DNA from: CAZZBK01 sp964387325
Lineage (GTDB): Bacteria; Planctomycetota; Planctomycetia; Pirellulales; PNKZ01
Assembly: GCA_964387325.1 (NCBI GenBank)
Contig: CAYLYE010000252.1
Location: forward strand, 1 to 8,936
Direction of reading: 5' to 3'
Length of the DNA: 8,936 nt
Shown in pieces: positions 6,653 through 8,936 of this stretch (positions within the stretch are counted from its first letter, which is position 1; each line of letters begins with the position of its first letter). A model generated the notes under the pieces. The model had not been told where the DNA came from. It saw only the letters and a list, made by a program, of their open reading frames with translations, and searched no databases. The position numbers were made by a program, and so were the translations under genes.

Positions 6653-6681
6653 TCAGTAAATCAAAATCGAGCTATTACTGA
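6653..6681. repeat. Short inverted repeat upstream of glnN
   Basis: TCAGTAA (6653-6659) and TTACTGA (6675-6681) are perfect 7-base arms separated by 15 AT-rich bases. It could be a protein-binding site or an mRNA hairpin after wecG. No function can be assigned. Confidence 0.35.
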
Positions 6682-6722
6682 AACGAATTGAAGAACCCGA
6701 GCGACGGCAGAGGATTACTCAG

Positions 6723-7532
6723 CTACGCCTCGGACGTCGATCCGATCAGGCGGAGCAATCGCCCCATTTTTAATCGCTCGACTGCGATCCGGTACAAAAA
6801 CAACGGGTTCCCCAGTAGATATCGCTGCCATTTGTGTGGCTGCTTGAAGAGGATATCGAGCCATTCCATCCCCAACTTCCGCATCCAGAGCGGAGCGCGG
6901 ATCAGTTCGCCAGCCCAACGATCGACCAGCGCGCCGACCCCCGCGCATAACCGAACGTTAAGCTGCTCGCGATGTCGATCGATCCACAGTTCTTGCAAGG
7001 GGTTGCCCATCGCCACGAGCAGCAGATGCGGCTCAAGCTGATTGATCTCGTCGATAACCGCTGGCGTGTTGTGCTGGTCCAAAAAGCCATGATGAAAACC
7101 GGCGCATTCCCACAGCGGGAACATTTGCCGTGCCGCCTCGGCCGCGCGCGTCACATGATCTTCGGACGACCCCAGTAGATAATACCGATATCCGTGCCCG
7201 GCGCGATGCATGAGCAACCGCGGAATAAGATCGGTGCCATTGAGATTGTCTTTGATCTGAATGCCTTGCAACTTGGCAGCCCAACGCACGCCCGTGCCGT
7301 CGCCGAAGACAAAATCAGACCGATTGAGTGCCTCGCGATACGCGGGATTTTCCGTGGCCGTGTTCAACGTGTGCGCGTTGACAAAGTATAAACTGCGCGC
7401 ATGAGGCTGCGGTTCGTCGAGCACTTCGCTCAACACCCGGAGCGCCTCGAACGTCGTCAGGTCGTAGAGTTCGACGCCCAATATCTTGAGCTGATCGAGT
7501 GGGTCATGATCGGCCCTGGCAGGGGAATTCAT
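6723..7532 (-). CDS. WecG/TagA/CpsF family glycosyltransferase (GT26)
   Basis: A 269-residue glycosyltransferase of family GT26. These enzymes add a sugar (ManNAc, ManNAcA or similar) from a UDP-sugar to a lipid-linked intermediate at the inner face of the membrane during surface-glycan synthesis. Visible motifs: FVNAHTLNTA (50-59), GDGTGV (77-82, with the aspartate of the family's DG motif), NGTDL (98-102), LLGSSEDH (119-126), AMGNPLQELWI (174-184), GVGALVDRWAGE (198-209), and the C-terminal WMRKLGMEWLDIL ... GNPLFLYR. In TagA this C-terminal part helps membrane contact. Length is normal (about 240-270) and the family's hallmark motifs are all there. The ATG at 7532 directly follows the TAG of the preceding glycosyltransferase, with GGAG 9 bases upstream inside that gene, so the two are one operon and probably translationally coupled. 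The exact sugar cannot be told. Confidence 0.93.
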   Translation of the reverse strand: MNSPARADHDPLDQLKILGVELYDLTTFEALRVLSEVLDEPQPHARSLYFVNAHTLNTATENPAYREALNRSDFVFGDGTGVRWAAKLQGIQIKDNLNGTDLIPRLLMHRAGHGYRYYLLGSSEDHVTRAAEAARQMFPLWECAGFHHGFLDQHNTPAVIDEINQLEPHLLLVAMGNPLQELWIDRHREQLNVRLCAGVGALVDRWAGELIRAPLWMRKLGMEWLDILFKQPHKWQRYLLGNPLFLYRIAVERLKMGRLLRLIGSTSEA

Positions 7533-8741
7533 CTAGCTCGGCTCCACGCTCGTGTCTGACGAAAGGTGCAACACGCGGTCATAAATCTTGGCCAACCGCT
7601 CCGCCATACGCCGGGCTGAAAAATGATCGGCATGACGCTGATGCGCCGACGCACGCAACTGCGTCCAGGAGCAACGTCCTTCGATCACGCGGCGAATGGC
7701 CTCGGATAAGCTGCTCGCGTCATTCGCATCGGAAAGTACGCCATCGATCTGATCGCGAATGATCTCGGGCACTCCTTCGACGCGCGTGGCGGCGACCGGC
7801 ACGCCGGCTGCCATGGCTTCGAGGATGACCATCGGCATCCCCTCGCCGAACAGGCTGGGCAATACGAACAAATCCATCGCTTGCAGCTCGGTGGTGACAT
7901 CTCGACGGAAGCCTCGCCACTCGATGCGCGACGCGAGCTGCAACCGCTCGACGCGCTGCATGACTTCTCGCCGATAGGATTCCGTCTCGAACGCGCCGAC
8001 CGCGCGAAGCCGTACATCGCAGCCAGCTGTGACAAGCCGCGCCATCGACTCGATGAGCACTTCCAACCCTTTGCGCGGCCGAAAGAGCGCGACGGTTCCC
8101 AAGGTCCACTGTGGGCCAGGCTCGTGCCGGTCGACGAGCGGCCCAACGACCGGCACGCCGTTCGTGACCACATGCAGCTGCTCGGTCGGAAAGCCGGCCG
8201 ACTCAGCATAGTTGGCCAAGCTTTGCGAGACGCTCACCAGCGCGGCGGCGTGTCGCAGTGCGAATCGTTCGACAATCGCGTTGAGCCGATTGTTCCAATA
8301 GCGGGTCGTATCGCGCGCCGCCGGGCTATGTAGGTGATGCACCAGGGGCACCCCGGCGAGCTTCGCGGCCAGCGAACCGATCAATGCCGACCGTGCCGTG
8401 TGCGAGTGGACCAGTTCGTAGCCCTCGTCACGGATGACGCGTGCGAGGTGCCAAGCCGGTCGCAGGTCGAACTTGTGCCGCATCGTGGCCGCGTACAGAG
8501 GGATTTGCTGCGCCACGCGCGCCGCCGCAAATTTATCGAGCCGCGTACAAGCGAAACCGGCCGCGTAACCAAACTCGGGCAAGTTGAGCGCCAACAGGTC
8601 CTGGACCCGTTCCGCGCCAGCGTAGTGCTCGCCATTAATTACATGCAACACGCGATGCAGCTTGGGCGATGGCGCAACGACGCTCGGAGGCGCCGCCTCG
8701 GCCGCTGTGGTGAACTCCAGAAATTCAAGCTGCGACGACAT
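7533..8741 (-). CDS. Glycosyltransferase family 4 (GT-B fold)
   Basis: A 402-residue retaining glycosyltransferase of family GT4, cytoplasmic or at the inner membrane face. After about 28 residues of variable N-terminus comes the first Rossmann-like domain: HRVLHVINGEHYAGAERV (29-46, the G-x-GGAER-type acceptor motif), then LVHSHTARSALIGSLAAKLA (110-129). The C-terminal domain has NGVP (194-197) and LFRPRKG (219-225, phosphate-contacting Arg and Lys). It also has the E-x7-E nucleotide-sugar motif, with E300 and E308 in FGEGMPMVILEAMAAGVPVA. Length and motif order are normal and nothing looks broken. The ATG at 8741 has only a weak GTGGA-like site upstream; the preceding gene ends 16 bases before it, so it may depend on coupling. 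Together with the GT26 enzyme it indicates exopolysaccharide, lipopolysaccharide or other surface-glycan assembly; donor and acceptor are unknown. Confidence 0.93.
   Translation of the reverse strand: MSSQLEFLEFTTAAEAAPPSVVAPSPKLHRVLHVINGEHYAGAERVQDLLALNLPEFGYAAGFACTRLDKFAAARVAQQIPLYAATMRHKFDLRPAWHLARVIRDEGYELVHSHTARSALIGSLAAKLAGVPLVHHLHSPAARDTTRYWNNRLNAIVERFALRHAAALVSVSQSLANYAESAGFPTEQLHVVTNGVPVVGPLVDRHEPGPQWTLGTVALFRPRKGLEVLIESMARLVTAGCDVRLRAVGAFETESYRREVMQRVERLQLASRIEWRGFRRDVTTELQAMDLFVLPSLFGEGMPMVILEAMAAGVPVAATRVEGVPEIIRDQIDGVLSDANDASSLSEAIRRVIEGRCSWTQLRASAHQRHADHFSARRMAERLAKIYDRVLHLSSDTSVEPS
7542..7545 (-). promoter_or_regulatory. Ribosome binding site of the GT26 gene, inside the GT4 gene
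   Basis: GGAG on the minus strand within the last codons of the upstream GT4 gene, 9 bases before the ATG at 7532. It supports that start and coupled translation. Confidence 0.65.
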
Positions 8742-8757
8742 GTTGTTCCACTCAGAC

Positions 8758-8936
8758 TCACGTTGATGAGGTCGATCGTGTGGTGACGCTCAAACGCACT
8801 CGCTGCGACAGGCTCGCTAAACGATCGAACATTTTTTTCCATGACCCGCGCTCGGCAACGGTTGGTAGCTCGGTCGGAGTCGCCGAGCGAAGCGGCAAAT
8901 CGGCTGCGCGCTTGACGCTCTCGACCGGTTCAACCG
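8758..8936 (-). CDS. C-terminus of an unidentified protein, first visible gene of the glycan operon (partial at right edge)
   Basis: A minus-strand frame is open from the window edge for 58-59 codons and ends in TGA at 8758-8760, with a second in-frame TGA two codons later. It stops 16 bases before the ATG of the GT4 gene, as expected for an upstream operon member. The visible part reads VEPVESVKRAADLPLRS near its start, then WKKMFDRLASLSQRVRLSV near residues 33-51, and ends in a Ser/Thr-rich tail. It is probably a short amphipathic helix after a flexible, proline-containing segment. I do not recognise a family. Context suggests a polysaccharide-biosynthesis protein, but that is inference. 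The neighbouring frame over the same bases (8639-8842) is less likely, because it overlaps the GT4 gene by about 100 bases. Confidence 0.55.
   Translation of the reverse strand, partial: VEPVESVKRAADLPLRSATPTELPTVAERGSWKKMFDRLASLSQRVRLSVTTRSTSST

Larger units (their letters stand above)
6378..6722. other. Intergenic region between wecG and glnN
   Basis: This 345-base region holds the glnN promoter and leader elements at its left end, then the REP-like palindrome and two further inverted repeats. I see no coding frame of merit and no rho-independent terminator for the upstream polysaccharide operon. Readthrough from wecG into glnN therefore cannot be excluded. It does not match the glutamine (glnA) riboswitch consensus as I remember it. 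Confidence 0.6.

Noticed and set aside
6378..6722. Possible glutamine (glnA) riboswitch upstream of glnN
   Set aside because: I looked for the conserved glnA-motif core and did not find it; the structures present are simple inverted repeats.
8334..8786. 150-codon plus-strand frame opposite the GT4 gene
   Set aside because: Antisense shadow of GT4 with an Arg/Val-rich translation and no domain; the same holds for the other plus-strand frames opposite the two glycosyltransferases.
8639..8842. 67-codon minus-strand frame at the start of the GT4 gene
   Set aside because: It overlaps the well-supported GT4 N-terminus in another frame. The adjacent frame ending at 8758 fits an operon better.

Overview
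The window looks like a chromosomal segment of a planctomycete, probably of the Pirellulales. This rests on four things: moderately high G+C; a secreted PQQ-like beta-propeller protein with the planctomycete-typical WPNWRGP N-terminus; a small lysine-rich protein of a type I associate with planctomycetes; and a type III glutamine synthetase. The assignment is inference; there is no rRNA or other phylogenetic marker here.

Layout, left to right. (1) Bases 1-1359, + strand: the C-terminal part of an HrpA-type DEAH RNA helicase, cut by the window edge. (2) 1481-2731, +: an exported PQQ-like beta-propeller protein, ended by a strong terminator that can also serve the convergent gene to its right. 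(3) 2871-3173, -: a small basic protein with a GTG start and a helix-turn-helix-like N-terminus. (4) 3174-3927: about 750 bases with no convincing gene, but with a set of inverted repeats built on C and G tracts. (5) 3928-4084, -: a complete tRNA-Ala(CGC) unit, with promoter, tRNA carrying encoded CCA, and terminator. (6) 4111-6363, -: glnN, type III glutamine synthetase, with its own terminator and a well-matched sigma-54 (-24/-12) promoter at 6436-6451. (7) 6378-6722: a long upstream region of glnN with several inverted repeats, including a REP-like palindrome. (8) 6723-8936, -: a surface-polysaccharide operon in transcription order: the C-terminus of an unidentified protein (cut by the right edge), a GT4 glycosyltransferase, and a WecG/TagA/CpsF (GT26) glycosyltransferase. 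The last two are joined stop-to-start as TAGATG.

How the genes work together. The two glycosyltransferases very probably act in one exopolysaccharide or surface-glycan pathway. glnN assimilates ammonium, and its sigma-54 promoter suggests control by nitrogen status through an NtrC-type activator. I see no terminator between the glycan operon and glnN. The remaining genes are housekeeping (HrpA, tRNA-Ala) or of unknown role.

I found no evidence of a new multi-gene system, phage, CRISPR array or defence island. The best leads are regulatory: the sigma-54 promoter and structured leader of glnN, and the repeat structures in the two large intergenic regions.
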